The notes below the pieces were generated by a model. It saw nothing but the letters and a program-made list of their open reading frames with translations. It had not been told where the DNA came from and made no database searches. 64,000 bases of DNA, from positions 45,852 through 109,851 of the forward strand of contig NZ_JANRHG010000009.1 of assembly GCF_024733845.1 (NCBI RefSeq). The letters are read 5' to 3'. The first letter of the stretch is position 1. The number at the start of each line of letters is the position of its first letter. The position numbers were made by a program, and so were the translations under genes. This document shows positions 9,216 to 18,270 of the stretch, piece after piece. This DNA comes from Neomoorella sulfitireducens (GTDB taxonomy: Bacteria; Bacillota; DSM-521; Neomoorellales; Neomoorellaceae).

Positions 9216-9683
9216 CTATCTATTTTTATTAGCTAGGCTTTGCTGGTAGGTCACATGCTTTTCATAAATAATCTTAAAAGCAGTAATTAGTGCTTTCCGC
9301 GCACTTCCAAAATAGTATCTTTCCACTCGCTCTATAAGCCCTTCAATACCTTCATTCAATGTGTAACCCATCACCAGTTCCCTAACAAAGCGTCGCGCTA
9401 AATCAGTCGCAAGAGTACAATCAAAATCGACGATTTCCCCGGTCTGTGTTGCTACCTCTACTCCAACAACTATATCGTCATAAAGTTTATGAGCAGTAAT
9501 AGTGGTAGGCAATTTAGCATACGCGGTGAAAAAAATTTTTTCTCCAGGCTCTTTGCCCCCCGCTCCCAAACTACAATCCTCCTGCCTCTTTGTTTCATTC
9601 ATCACGTTTACACTTTTTATACTAGCACTTTTGTAAACTAGCGTCAAGAGCTTCTCATCTCTATCATTTTTACCTTTAACCAT
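9216..9683 (-). CDS. DUF3870 domain protein (copy 1)
   Basis: The protein has 155 residues; its last ~105 match the DUF3870 pattern. That pattern runs from a GyakLP-like start (TAYAKLPTTITAH) through VGVEVATQTGEIVDFDCTLA and a helical region with GYTLNEGIEGLIERVERYYFGS to KALITAFKIIYEKH. The function of the family is unknown; the domain is small, soluble and probably binds something as an oligomer. The first ~45 residues are not conserved-looking, and a later start (Met28) is possible. It follows fumB by nine bases and is probably co-transcribed. A second DUF3870 gene sits after the sigma-54 activator at 39828, so the family accompanies both metabolic blocks. The gene is more AT-rich than fumAB. 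Confidence 0.8.
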   Translation of the reverse strand: MVKGKNDRDEKLLTLVYKSASIKSVNVMNETKRQEDCSLGAGGKEPGEKIFFTAYAKLPTTITAHKLYDDIVVGVEVATQTGEIVDFDCTLATDLARRFVRELVMGYTLNEGIEGLIERVERYYFGSARKALITAFKIIYEKHVTYQQSLANKNR

Positions 9684-9692
9684 ATTTTTATG

Positions 9693-10250
9693 TTATTTGT
9701 GTGCATATCTGGCTATGGCTTCTTCATAGAGATCACCACCATATATGTCATTAATAACTGTTGCCGGGAAGTTTTCAACTTCCAGAGCCATTATTGCCTC
9801 GGGCCCCAGCTCCGGATAAGCAACCACTTCGGCCTTTTTAATGCACTTCGCAATTAGAGCGCCAGCACCGCCGACAGTAGCCAGGTATACGGCTTTATGC
9901 TCTACCATCGCTTTTCTTACCTCCGGCGAGCGGTAGCCTTTACCAATCATGCCCTTAAGTCCAGCTTCTTTGATCAAGCAGGGCGTGTAGGGATCCATGC
10001 GGCCGCTGGTAGTAGGCCCGGCAGAGCCAATGACCTGTCCCGGTTTTGCTGGCGCCGGACCGACGTAATAAATAACCTGGCCCTTAAGGTCCACAGGCAG
10101 TTCTGCACCTTGACCTAGCAAGGCGATTAACCGCTTATGTGCTGTGTCCCTGGCAGCGTATATAACCCCGCTGATTAATACCTGATCACCGACACGAAGT
10201 TCGCTAACGTCAAAATCAGTTAAAGGCGTATGGATGAGCTTGGTAGCCAT
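9693..10250 (-). CDS. fumB: Fumarate hydratase class I, beta (C-terminal) subunit
   Basis: A 185-residue protein matching the C-terminal domain of iron-sulfur (class I) fumarases. It shows GDQVLISGVIYAARDTAHKR near the N-terminus, the GPTTSGRMDPYTP substrate-binding loop and KAVYLATVGGAGAL. The partner alpha subunit is directly upstream (10 bases). Together they hydrate fumarate to malate with a [4Fe-4S] cluster. Two-subunit tartrate dehydratases are close relatives, but the adjacent succinate dehydrogenase favours fumarase. ATG start with GTAGGAGG. Confidence 0.93.
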   Translation of the reverse strand: MATKLIHTPLTDFDVSELRVGDQVLISGVIYAARDTAHKRLIALLGQGAELPVDLKGQVIYYVGPAPAKPGQVIGSAGPTTSGRMDPYTPCLIKEAGLKGMIGKGYRSPEVRKAMVEHKAVYLATVGGAGALIAKCIKKAEVVAYPELGPEAIMALEVENFPATVINDIYGGDLYEEAIARYAHK

Positions 10251-10260
10251 TTTTTACCTC

Positions 10261-11106
10261 CTACAGGGTAATACTTTTGTGACGGGCAGCATGACATTGA
10301 ATGTTCACGGCCACAGGGAAACTGGCAATATGACGGGCAAAAATCTCTACATGTACAGCAAGGGCGGTTACCCGGCCGCCAAACCCCTGTGGCCCTATCC
10401 CCAGCGAATTGATAGCCTCCAGGATCTCTTTTTCAAGCGCAGCTATTTCATTGCGGGGATGAGGCCAGCCCAAAGGCCTGAGAAGAGCTTCTTTGGCCAT
10501 GAGGGTACATTTTTCAAAATTGCCGCCAATACCCACCCCTACAACAATCGGAGGGCAGGGATTGGGTCCGGCCTTTTTTACGGTGTCGACAACAAACTTT
10601 TTTACCCCTTCATAACCGGCAGCGGGGGTCAGCATAGCCACAGCGCTCATATTCTCGCTGCCGCCCCCTTTAGGAACAACAGTTATCGTCAGGCGATCGC
10701 CAGGTACGATCTTAGTATGGATTATCGCCGGCGTGTTATCGCCGCTGTTTTTGCCGTCCAGTGGAGGAAAAACCATGGATTTACGTAGGTAGCCGCTGGT
10801 GTATCCCCTGGCAACACCGGCATTAATGGCATCGTAAAGATAACCGCCTTCAATGCGAGCATCCTGCCCCAGTTCCAGGAAGATTACAGCTGCACCAGTA
10901 TCCTGGCAGATCGGCACCTCCTCGTCAGCAGCGATAGTTGCATTTGCCAGGAGCTGTTTTATGACCTCCTTACCCTGGGGCGAAACCTCGATCGCCAGTA
11001 CATTTTCAAGTGCCTTACGCACGTCATTTTCCAGATAATAATTGGCCTCCCGGCAAAGCTGCTCCACAGCTGCAGTTATCTGGCTGCAAGTAATGATTCT
11101 GGCCAT
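10261..11106 (-). CDS. fumA: Fumarate hydratase class I, alpha (N-terminal, Fe-S) subunit
   Basis: A ~281-residue catalytic Fe-S subunit of class I fumarase. Cluster ligands are expected at the Cys in [12 protein letters not shown], at the Cys in the [16 protein letters not shown] loop and at a third Cys in [14 protein letters not shown]. The [18 protein letters not shown] loop is also typical. The start at 11106 (ATG, nine bases after AAAGGA) is preferred over an in-frame TTG three codons earlier. Oxygen-sensitive fumarases of this type suit an obligate anaerobe. With sdhABCD and sucCD it completes succinyl-CoA to malate; no malate dehydrogenase is in the window. Confidence 0.94.
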   Translation of the reverse strand: MARIITCSQITAAVEQLCREANYYLENDVRKALENVLAIEVSPQGKEVIKQLLANATIAADEEVPICQDTGAAVIFLELGQDARIEGGYLYDAINAGVARGYTSGYLRKSMVFPPLDGKNSGDNTPAIIHTKIVPGDRLTITVVPKGGGSENMSAVAMLTPAAGYEGVKKFVVDTVKKAGPNPCPPIVVGVGIGGNFEKCTLMAKEALLRPLGWPHPRNEIAALEKEILEAINSLGIGPQGFGGRVTALAVHVEIFARHIASFPVAVNIQCHAARHKSITL

Positions 11107-11264
11107 AATATTCAATCCTTTCTCCTGGGTAAAAAGTATTCAGCGACAGTTTATCAGTCTTTTATTCTAGTAAGCAACGGTTTGTTACTAAAATTTTTTA
11201 CCAGGGCAATAGTTTTGACTGACTTCGATTTTTAATAGAGATATAATACTTCTATCCAGGCAAT

Positions 11265-12056
11265 CTACTTAACCGTCCTCTCCGGCGCTTTGGGTATGCC
11301 GGGCCTAGGTTCAACACCAACTAAAGGTAGTGCAAGCGGGGCTATATTTTTCTTTTTGCCCAAGATCGTCTCCTTCTTCATTAGTTGTATGGCCAGAGCA
11401 GGGTCAACGCCTTTTGGGCAGGCTTCAGCACAGGCACCGGCCATATGGCAACGCCAAAGGCCATAAGAAGAATCGATAATTTTCTCTCTATCTTTTAAAC
11501 CATTATCCCTTGTATCGGAATTATAGCGGTAGGCTTGAGCCAGAGCCTGCGGCCCCAAAAAGTTGTCAGCGGTTGCCACTGTAGGACAGGCTGCCAGGCA
11601 AATACCGCACTTAAGGCAGTAAGCAAACTGCAAGTATTTTGTCTGTTCCTGGTTAGTCTGGATAAATTCCTTCTCCGGCTGACGTTCATCAGGATGGATG
11701 ACATAAGGTTTGACGGCGCGGTGTTTTGCAAATAAAGGCGTTAGATCAACGATTAAGTCTTTCACCAGAGGGTAGTTGGGTAACGGTTTTATTTCTATTA
11801 AAGTTTTCCCCAGAACCAAAACCTGCGTCTCACACGCTAGCCGGGGATAATCGTTAATAAGCATAGCACATGAACCGCAAATACCCATCCGGCAAGATGC
11901 CCTGTAGCTCAAGGTGGCATCAAGATTTTCTTTAATATAATTGAGGCAATCGAGAATAGTCAAGCCCTTTTCTACTTCAAATGTAAATTCCTGCATGTAA
12001 GGTTCTTTATCTTTTTCAGGATCAAAGCGCTGAATTTTAAATGTAAGAAGCGGCAT
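11265..12056 (-). CDS. sdhB: Succinate dehydrogenase/fumarate reductase iron-sulfur subunit
   Basis: A ~263-residue electron-transfer subunit. Residues ~55-78 carry the [2Fe-2S] motif (SCRMGICGSC with a later Cys). CLKCGICLAACP supplies the [4Fe-4S] site, and CHMAGACAEACPKGVDP supplies the third cluster together with the remaining Cys. It passes electrons between SdhA flavin and the membrane anchors. The start at 12056 has AAAGGAG seven bases upstream. It is the last gene of the sdh operon (order A-C-D-B), an unusual order but with tight spacing throughout. Direction (SDH or fumarate reductase) cannot be told from sequence. Confidence 0.95.
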   Translation of the reverse strand: MPLLTFKIQRFDPEKDKEPYMQEFTFEVEKGLTILDCLNYIKENLDATLSYRASCRMGICGSCAMLINDYPRLACETQVLVLGKTLIEIKPLPNYPLVKDLIVDLTPLFAKHRAVKPYVIHPDERQPEKEFIQTNQEQTKYLQFAYCLKCGICLAACPTVATADNFLGPQALAQAYRYNSDTRDNGLKDREKIIDSSYGLWRCHMAGACAEACPKGVDPALAIQLMKKETILGKKKNIAPLALPLVGVEPRPGIPKAPERTVK

Positions 12057-12072
12057 TTTCAAGCTCCTTTCA

Positions 12073-12441
12073 TCAACTGGGATTTATCCCAATCATATAG
12101 GATTTCATCAATACATAGGTGCCACTAAAAAATAACAGCAAGCCCAGCACAAGCACAAAACGGTTAACAACCTTTTCCCGGGGGGTTAACTCAAGCAATA
12201 CCGAACGCAGCCCGTACAGCCCGTGATAAAGGCCTAAAAGAAGGAGGGTAAAATAAAGTACCAGCCATTTTAATTCAGTAGCCCTTTGAATAACTGAATT
12301 GTATGCAAGAACTTGACCTGTCTTTATCCCAAAAAAATCGAGAATTGTATTCATATGCATAAAGATAAGGTGGATACCTAAAAGAAAAATAAGTAAAGGT
12401 CCACATAATAAAAATATTAGCCACAGCCGAGACTCGCGCAT
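12073..12441 (-). CDS. sdhD: Succinate dehydrogenase membrane anchor subunit (SdhD-like)
   Basis: A 122-residue hydrophobic protein with three membrane helices (about residues 8-28, 58-78 and 92-112). A His in the first helix region (GIHLIFMHM) and another in LGLYHGLYGLRS could ligate haem or bind quinone. The YHGLYGLR segment matches the conserved HxxxGLR pattern of Sdh anchors. It lies between sdhC and sdhB with gaps of about 16 bases. Anchor subunits diverge fast, so the assignment rests on topology and context. Confidence 0.85.
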   Translation of the reverse strand: MRESRLWLIFLLCGPLLIFLLGIHLIFMHMNTILDFFGIKTGQVLAYNSVIQRATELKWLVLYFTLLLLGLYHGLYGLRSVLLELTPREKVVNRFVLVLGLLLFFSGTYVLMKSYMIGINPS

Positions 12442-12457
12442 GCAATAACCCTCCTTC

Positions 12458-12895
12458 TTAAATAAAATAAAAATCTACAGACATAATAACAAGCAAGCAA
12501 AGTAGCGCTATCATGGTCAGGTAAACAAAAGGCCTTTGCCTTTTAACGGAGGTAGTATAGGGATAGTCTTGCCGTGAAGGTTTTCCTATAAAAAATGACA
12601 GTTCGATAAAGAACAGGCGCAAACCGTTGAGGGCATGATAGATGAAGGCAGCCACTACTAGATACTCCCCAAACTTAAAAATTGGTTTATCTACCATTTC
12701 CATACTTGCTACCCAAATGCCCTGGCCGAAAATTCGCGTAGAGGTGAGTATAATATGCAAGGAAAGGTAAAGGATTATCCCCAGTCCTGATATTCTGTGG
12801 AAAATATAAAGATAACGCTCGATACCATATCTACCTGCATAAAACCAACCTTTGGTGCCTAACCTGTATCTCTGCTTAATTAAAGTCTCACGCAT
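12458..12895 (-). CDS. sdhC: Succinate dehydrogenase cytochrome b/anchor subunit (SdhC-like)
   Basis: A 145-residue membrane protein with three helices. It contains FHRISGLGIILYLSLHIILT (HR-x-SG and a haem-type His) and IYHALNGLRLFFIEL, the signature of SdhC/cytochrome b558-type anchors. It binds the quinone site and probably haem b with the neighbouring SdhD. ATG start with AGGAGG eight bases before. Encoded 68 bases after sdhA. Confidence 0.9.
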   Translation of the reverse strand: MRETLIKQRYRLGTKGWFYAGRYGIERYLYIFHRISGLGIILYLSLHIILTSTRIFGQGIWVASMEMVDKPIFKFGEYLVVAAFIYHALNGLRLFFIELSFFIGKPSRQDYPYTTSVKRQRPFVYLTMIALLCLLVIMSVDFYFI

Positions 12896-12963
12896 GTTTT
12901 CTCCTCCTACTTCACTTGAAAGTACAATTCATTTGAGTAAATTGCATGGATGCGTAATTTATT

Positions 12964-14676
12964 TCAATATTTTCTTTCAACGGGTTGCCACATAGTAATT
13001 TTCACAGGTATATACTCCAGCATTACGCCTGAAGATGTATAGTAGGCCAGGGTATGTTTGAGCCAGTTCTGGTCATCCCGCATGGGATAATCCCGTCTAG
13101 CGTGGCCCCCGCGCGATTCTTCCCTCCTTATAGCGCCCAGGGTGATAATTTCAGCAAGGGTAAGCATGTTGTCAAGTTCCACGTAAGCTACCAGGTCAGT
13201 ATTGTAGATGCGGCTCTTATCCTTCAACCCTGTATACTTAAACCGTTCCTGGAGCTCTTTGATTTTGTTAAGTGCGTCCTGTAATTCTTTCTGGGTACGA
13301 AAAACACCGACCTTTTTATCCATAACGTCGCGCAATTCTTGCCGGATATCGTATAAATTTTCTTCTCCAGATTTATTGAATATATTTTTAATCCTATTTT
13401 CTTCTTCTCTGGCCCTGTTTTCAGCTCTGGGGGGAAGAGTTTTTTGGGCGAGAGCATAGCAGGCTGCATTGTGCCCGGTTATACGACCCCACACAAGACA
13501 CTCGGCTGTAGAATTGGTGCCAAGGCGGTTAGCGCCATGAAGCGAAACACAAGCAGCTTCTCCAGCTGCCCATACATTCTCCAATTGGGTTTTTCCATAA
13601 GTATCAACATGAATCCCACCCATCGAGTAATGAGCGACGGGCCTAACAGGTAAAGGCTGCTCAATGGGATCTAAGTTAAGAAACTTGATACCTACCTCCC
13701 GGATGAGGGGTAGTCTTTCTTTAATCATCTCTGACCCCAGATGTCGCAGATCCAGAAGCACATAATCTAAACCATGAGGGCCTTGAAAACCGCGACCTGC
13801 TTCTATTTCCTGGGCTTCAGAACGTGAGACTATGTCCCGAGGCGCCAGTTCGAGCATGCTTGGGGCGTAGTTCTGCATAAACCGCTCACCAAGGCTGTTC
13901 TTAAGGTAACCGCCCTCCCCCCTGGCCGCTTCGGTAATAAGGATACCAGAGGGGACCAGGCCTGTAGGATGGAACTGGACGAATTCCATATCTTTAAGGG
14001 GTAAACCAGCCCGGTAGGCCATGGCCATGCCGTCACCGGTGACAGTGTGGGAATAGGTGGTGAAGCCGTAGATACGGCAGGCACCACCCGTAGCAATTAT
14101 CAGCGCTTTTGAGGTTATATAGTAAAACTCGCCTTTTTTAAGATCTAAGGCCACAACGCCACGGTACAGCCCTTCTTCGACAACCAGAGATGTCACCAGG
14201 CATTCGTCATAGATATGAATACTGGGGTGCTTCTGCAAAGTATCATACAGGGTCTGGACTTCAAAGAAACCTGTCTTATCGGCAGCAAAAACTGCACGTG
14301 GAAAACTGTGCCCCCCGAAGGGACGGGAGTTTATCCGGCCATCCGGACGGCGAGACCAGGGTATACCCCAGTGTTCTAGCTGAATAATCTCCAGAGGCAC
14401 GGTATTAACGAAGAGCTCTACGGCGTCCTGGTCGGCAAGGAAGTCGCTGCCTTTCACAGTATCCCAGGCATGTAGCTCAAAGGAATCGCCCTCTTCCGGG
14501 CGTAGAACAGCAGCCGTGCCTCCCTCAGCGCAGACAGAATGGGGACGCATGAGGTGATTTTTAGCTATAACTGCAATGTCTAAATTGCCCTTTCCTGTTT
14601 CTGCAGCCTCAAGGGCAGCCCTTAAGCCAGCCAACCCCGAACCGAGTATAATTACATCATGCGAGTATATTTCCAT
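12964..14676 (-). CDS. sdhA: Succinate dehydrogenase/fumarate reductase flavoprotein subunit
   Basis: A 570-residue FAD subunit. The N-terminal Rossmann motif is ILGSGLAGLRAALEA. His46 in RPHSVCAEGG is the expected site of covalent FAD attachment. QFHPTGLVPSGILITEAARGEGG and the active-site region HYSMGGIHVD follow, with the conserved helical C-terminal domain (GHARRDYPMRDD) at the end. It oxidises succinate or reduces fumarate at the membrane. Start ATG with GGAGG. The gene heads the sdh operon and follows sucD by 28 bases, so succinyl-CoA to fumarate is probably one transcript. Confidence 0.96.
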   Translation of the reverse strand: MEIYSHDVIILGSGLAGLRAALEAAETGKGNLDIAVIAKNHLMRPHSVCAEGGTAAVLRPEEGDSFELHAWDTVKGSDFLADQDAVELFVNTVPLEIIQLEHWGIPWSRRPDGRINSRPFGGHSFPRAVFAADKTGFFEVQTLYDTLQKHPSIHIYDECLVTSLVVEEGLYRGVVALDLKKGEFYYITSKALIIATGGACRIYGFTTYSHTVTGDGMAMAYRAGLPLKDMEFVQFHPTGLVPSGILITEAARGEGGYLKNSLGERFMQNYAPSMLELAPRDIVSRSEAQEIEAGRGFQGPHGLDYVLLDLRHLGSEMIKERLPLIREVGIKFLNLDPIEQPLPVRPVAHYSMGGIHVDTYGKTQLENVWAAGEAACVSLHGANRLGTNSTAECLVWGRITGHNAACYALAQKTLPPRAENRAREEENRIKNIFNKSGEENLYDIRQELRDVMDKKVGVFRTQKELQDALNKIKELQERFKYTGLKDKSRIYNTDLVAYVELDNMLTLAEIITLGAIRREESRGGHARRDYPMRDDQNWLKHTLAYYTSSGVMLEYIPVKITMWQPVERKY

Positions 14677-14704
14677 TTTTAATCCTCCATGGATTGCAGT
14701 ATTA

Positions 14705-15574
14705 TTAAAGCAATTGTCGTATTAATCCGGCTACCTCCCAGGGATAGGTTGCCACCTTAACGCCCGCTTCCGTCAGGGCTCTTATTTTCGACTGGTAAGT
14801 ACCTCGACCTCTTTCGATGATAGCCCCAGCATGTCCCATACGCTTACCAGGCGGTGCAGAACTTCCCGCTACATACGCCACCACGGGTTTTATTAATTTC
14901 TTATTCTTAATATAGGTAGCAGCCTCTTCTTCCGCCGTCCCGCCAATCTCCCCCACCATAACAATGGCTTCGGTCAGGGGATCCCTGGCAAAAAGTTCAA
15001 GGCACTCTACAAAATTTAGACCAACAACACGATCGCCACCTATACCGATAACAGTTGACTGTCCCAGCCCAATCCCACTCAGGCCGGAAGCCACTTCATA
15101 GGAAAGAGTCCCACTGCGGGCGACAATGCCAACGGGACCGGGTCGGTAGATGGTATTTGGCATAATTCCTATTTTGCATTTGCTGGGAACAATTATTCCG
15201 AAGGTGTTGGGGCCAATAATAGTGACCCCTCTGGTTTTGGCTAAAACAAGCAATTTAATTGTATCTTGCAGGGGTAAATGCTCGCTGATGATGACAACAA
15301 GTTTTATGCCAGCCTCCACAGATTCCACAGCAGCTTCATAAGCTTTTGCCGCAGGGACGAAGATAGCTGCAGCGTCAGGCTCATGCTTTTCTACGGCTTC
15401 TCTGACGGTATTATATACAGGTATATTTAAGACCTGTTCGCCACCTTTACCCGGGGTAACGCCAGCAACCACCCTGGTGCCGTAGGCGAGCATTTGCCGG
15501 GTATGGAAGAAACCCTGGCTCCCCGTTATTCCTTGAATTAAAACCTTTGTCTCTTCATTAATCAACACGCTCAT
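14705..15574 (-). CDS. sucD: Succinyl-CoA ligase alpha subunit
   Basis: A ~289-residue CoA-binding subunit of succinyl-CoA synthetase. It shows GITGSQGFFHTRQML (CoA site), the GPNTFGIIVPSKCKIGIMP segment, and GHAGAIIERGRG with the phosphorylated active-site His. It makes ATP or GTP from succinyl-CoA together with SucC. The start at 15574 has AGGGAG eight bases before; an in-frame ATG six codons earlier would overlap the sucC stop by four bases. Either way translation is coupled to sucC. Confidence 0.95.
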   Translation of the reverse strand: MSVLINEETKVLIQGITGSQGFFHTRQMLAYGTRVVAGVTPGKGGEQVLNIPVYNTVREAVEKHEPDAAAIFVPAAKAYEAAVESVEAGIKLVVIISEHLPLQDTIKLLVLAKTRGVTIIGPNTFGIIVPSKCKIGIMPNTIYRPGPVGIVARSGTLSYEVASGLSGIGLGQSTVIGIGGDRVVGLNFVECLELFARDPLTEAIVMVGEIGGTAEEEAATYIKNKKLIKPVVAYVAGSSAPPGKRMGHAGAIIERGRGTYQSKIRALTEAGVKVATYPWEVAGLIRQLL

Positions 15575-15588
15575 CTTTACTGCTCCCT

Positions 15589-16698
15589 TCATAATTTTTG
15601 GGTAGCACTGACAACAGCAGCCACAGCTTCCGGCATTCCTTTAAAAGCCTCAATTCCGTAAGTTTTTAGTAACCGGTATGCCTCATCTTCATTGGTACCT
15701 ACCAGACGTAAAATAATCGGTACTGTTTGGCCACGCTTTTCTTTGACCTGGATCAAAGCACGCGCCACCTCATCACAGCGAGTGATGCCTCCAAATATAT
15801 TGATTAAAACGGCTCTGGGCCCGGTATCCAGAATTAGATCTAAGGCTTTAGCCATAGGCTCCGCCCCGGCGCCGCCACCGGCGTCTAAAAAATTAGCCGC
15901 CCGGCCGCCGAACTTTTCCAGTGTATCCAGGGTAGCCATAGTTATACCGGCTCCATTGGCAAGAACAGCTATATTGCCGTCTAACTGGACATAAGCAAGA
16001 CCCAAATTTTTTATAGCTTTCTCAAGTTCACTTCCATCTTCAATTACCTCGATCTCCGGATGCCGGTATAGCGCATCATCGTCAATATTCAAGCGGGCAT
16101 CGGCAGCTATAAGATGGCCTTCAACAATAGCAAGAGGGTTTATTTCCACCAATTCGGCATCGTATTTCATAAAAATCCAGTAAAGTATTAATGCTAGAGA
16201 AACAAATTCCTTTAACAGCTCTCCTTTTAAGCCCAGCCTTAAGCCTAGATATAAAGCACTATAGCTGCTAAAGCCAAACAGGGGATCAATCAACAGCCTA
16301 ACCAGCTTTTCAGGGGGCACCTCTTCTATATTGACCCCCCCCTGGCATGAGGCAAGTGCTACAGGCCTGCGGTCACTTGTATCTACTGTGAAACCCAGGT
16401 AGAGTTCACCCTGTATGTTTAGTTTTTCTTCAACCAATACCCTCGTAACAGGGTAACCCCGTATTTCCGATCCGAGAAGCCTGGCCGTAGCAATCCCTGC
16501 TTCTTCCGGGGTAGCAGCAAAAGTAATACCACCCGCTTTACCCCTACCCCCTGCCAATATCTGGGCTTTAACCGCCACCGGTCCCAATTCCAGGGCTGCC
16601 CTGGCTGCATCTTCCGGACTCAAACATAGATAGCCTTTTGGTACCGGCAGGCCATTTTTACTAAATATTTCTTTTGCGAGATATTCATATAGTTTCAT
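15589..16698 (-). CDS. sucC: Succinyl-CoA ligase beta subunit
   Basis: A 369-residue ATP-grasp protein with the usual N-terminal grasp (KAQILAGGRGKAGGI) and, in the C-terminal half, GGGAGAEPMAKALDLIL and INIFGGITRCDEVA at the phosphohistidine/nucleotide interface. Length is slightly below the usual ~385-390 residues. It heads the succinate block; a decayed scoB-thiolase pseudogene lies immediately upstream. A promoter was not identified. Confidence 0.95.
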   Translation of the reverse strand: MKLYEYLAKEIFSKNGLPVPKGYLCLSPEDAARAALELGPVAVKAQILAGGRGKAGGITFAATPEEAGIATARLLGSEIRGYPVTRVLVEEKLNIQGELYLGFTVDTSDRRPVALASCQGGVNIEEVPPEKLVRLLIDPLFGFSSYSALYLGLRLGLKGELLKEFVSLALILYWIFMKYDAELVEINPLAIVEGHLIAADARLNIDDDALYRHPEIEVIEDGSELEKAIKNLGLAYVQLDGNIAVLANGAGITMATLDTLEKFGGRAANFLDAGGGAGAEPMAKALDLILDTGPRAVLINIFGGITRCDEVARALIQVKEKRGQTVPIILRLVGTNEDEAYRLLKTYGIEAFKGMPEAVAAVVSATQKL

Positions 16699-16746
16699 TA
16701 GGAATCCCTTTCCTGCTTTTTAATTGATATTTTATTGTTTTAAAGG

Positions 16747-17459
<713 letters not shown>

Positions 17460-17464
17460 TAATT

Positions 17465-18247
17465 TTATTTCCCCGTCTCAAAACGAAACTTCTGGTCAGG
17501 ATCTACTATTGCGAGAACACGGACAACACAACCATCGCCGCCTTTCCAACGCCAGGGGAAAGCCATGAAAAAGCACCTCTTGCCGGTAACCTCATCCAAC
17601 TGGCCGCCTATATTTTCGATGCCAGGAATACCACCTTTGACCATCAGATTCTTATGGCCATCTTCCCAATTTGGAAAATCTACTTTTGGATCACGGCCGT
17701 ACTCTTTTTTCCACTCTTCAATTAAATAGGGATGTGACGGGCCAAGGCCATGGTCAACTAACTTGGTTGCCATGGGATGGTCGTTAGCCTGGCAGCCGAA
17801 TCCGACTAATTTTACTTTTTTATCAACCAACCACTGGGCGGCAGCACCGTTCATACCACATCCATATGCAAAGTATTCATCTGTATCTGCCCATTTGTGA
17901 TGAAATCCTGTGTTGATCATCACTATGTCGCCTTCTTGAATTTTAGGACGAGCATTTTCAAGATCCTCGGGGGTGATTATGCCCCATTTTCCCTTGGGAA
18001 TAGATACGCACACACCTGTACCGCAAAGCCTCCATAGCGGATAACTAGAAATATCAGGCGTGTTCTCGGTAACATGCAGGGGCGCATCCATATGGGTGCC
18101 GCGGTGCATAATACCCTCCCAGTTTACTTCATAGATACCGTCCTTGGCATGAAATTTATTAATAGTAACATTTACGCCGGGGTGGGAGGGCCATTCCGGC
18201 ATAAATTGTTCGTAAGTATGGGTTAGATCATATATTTGAAGGCTCAT
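17465..18247 (-). CDS. Cyclase-family metal-dependent hydrolase (copy 1); candidate dihydrophloroglucinol cyclohydrolase
   Basis: A 260-residue member of the cyclase family (kynurenine formamidase/isatin hydrolase fold). The metal signature HxGTHxDxPxH is intact as HRGTHMDAPLH near residue 52. Later conserved stretches are GDIVMINTGFHHKW and GFGCQANDHPM. Family members hydrolyse cyclic or linear amide-like bonds with Mn or Zn. In this island a cyclic 1,3-diketone would need opening to 3-hydroxy-5-oxohexanoate, and this is the obvious candidate; that role is inference. The start at 18247 follows GAAAGGAG; a longer frame would overlap the upstream cyclase. The stop is only five bases from the scoB-thiolase pseudogene. 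Confidence 0.85.
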   Translation of the reverse strand: MSLQIYDLTHTYEQFMPEWPSHPGVNVTINKFHAKDGIYEVNWEGIMHRGTHMDAPLHVTENTPDISSYPLWRLCGTGVCVSIPKGKWGIITPEDLENARPKIQEGDIVMINTGFHHKWADTDEYFAYGCGMNGAAAQWLVDKKVKLVGFGCQANDHPMATKLVDHGLGPSHPYLIEEWKKEYGRDPKVDFPNWEDGHKNLMVKGGIPGIENIGGQLDEVTGKRCFFMAFPWRWKGGDGCVVRVLAIVDPDQKFRFETGK

Positions 18248-18270
18248 ATTATTACTCCTTTCTCGTGCAA

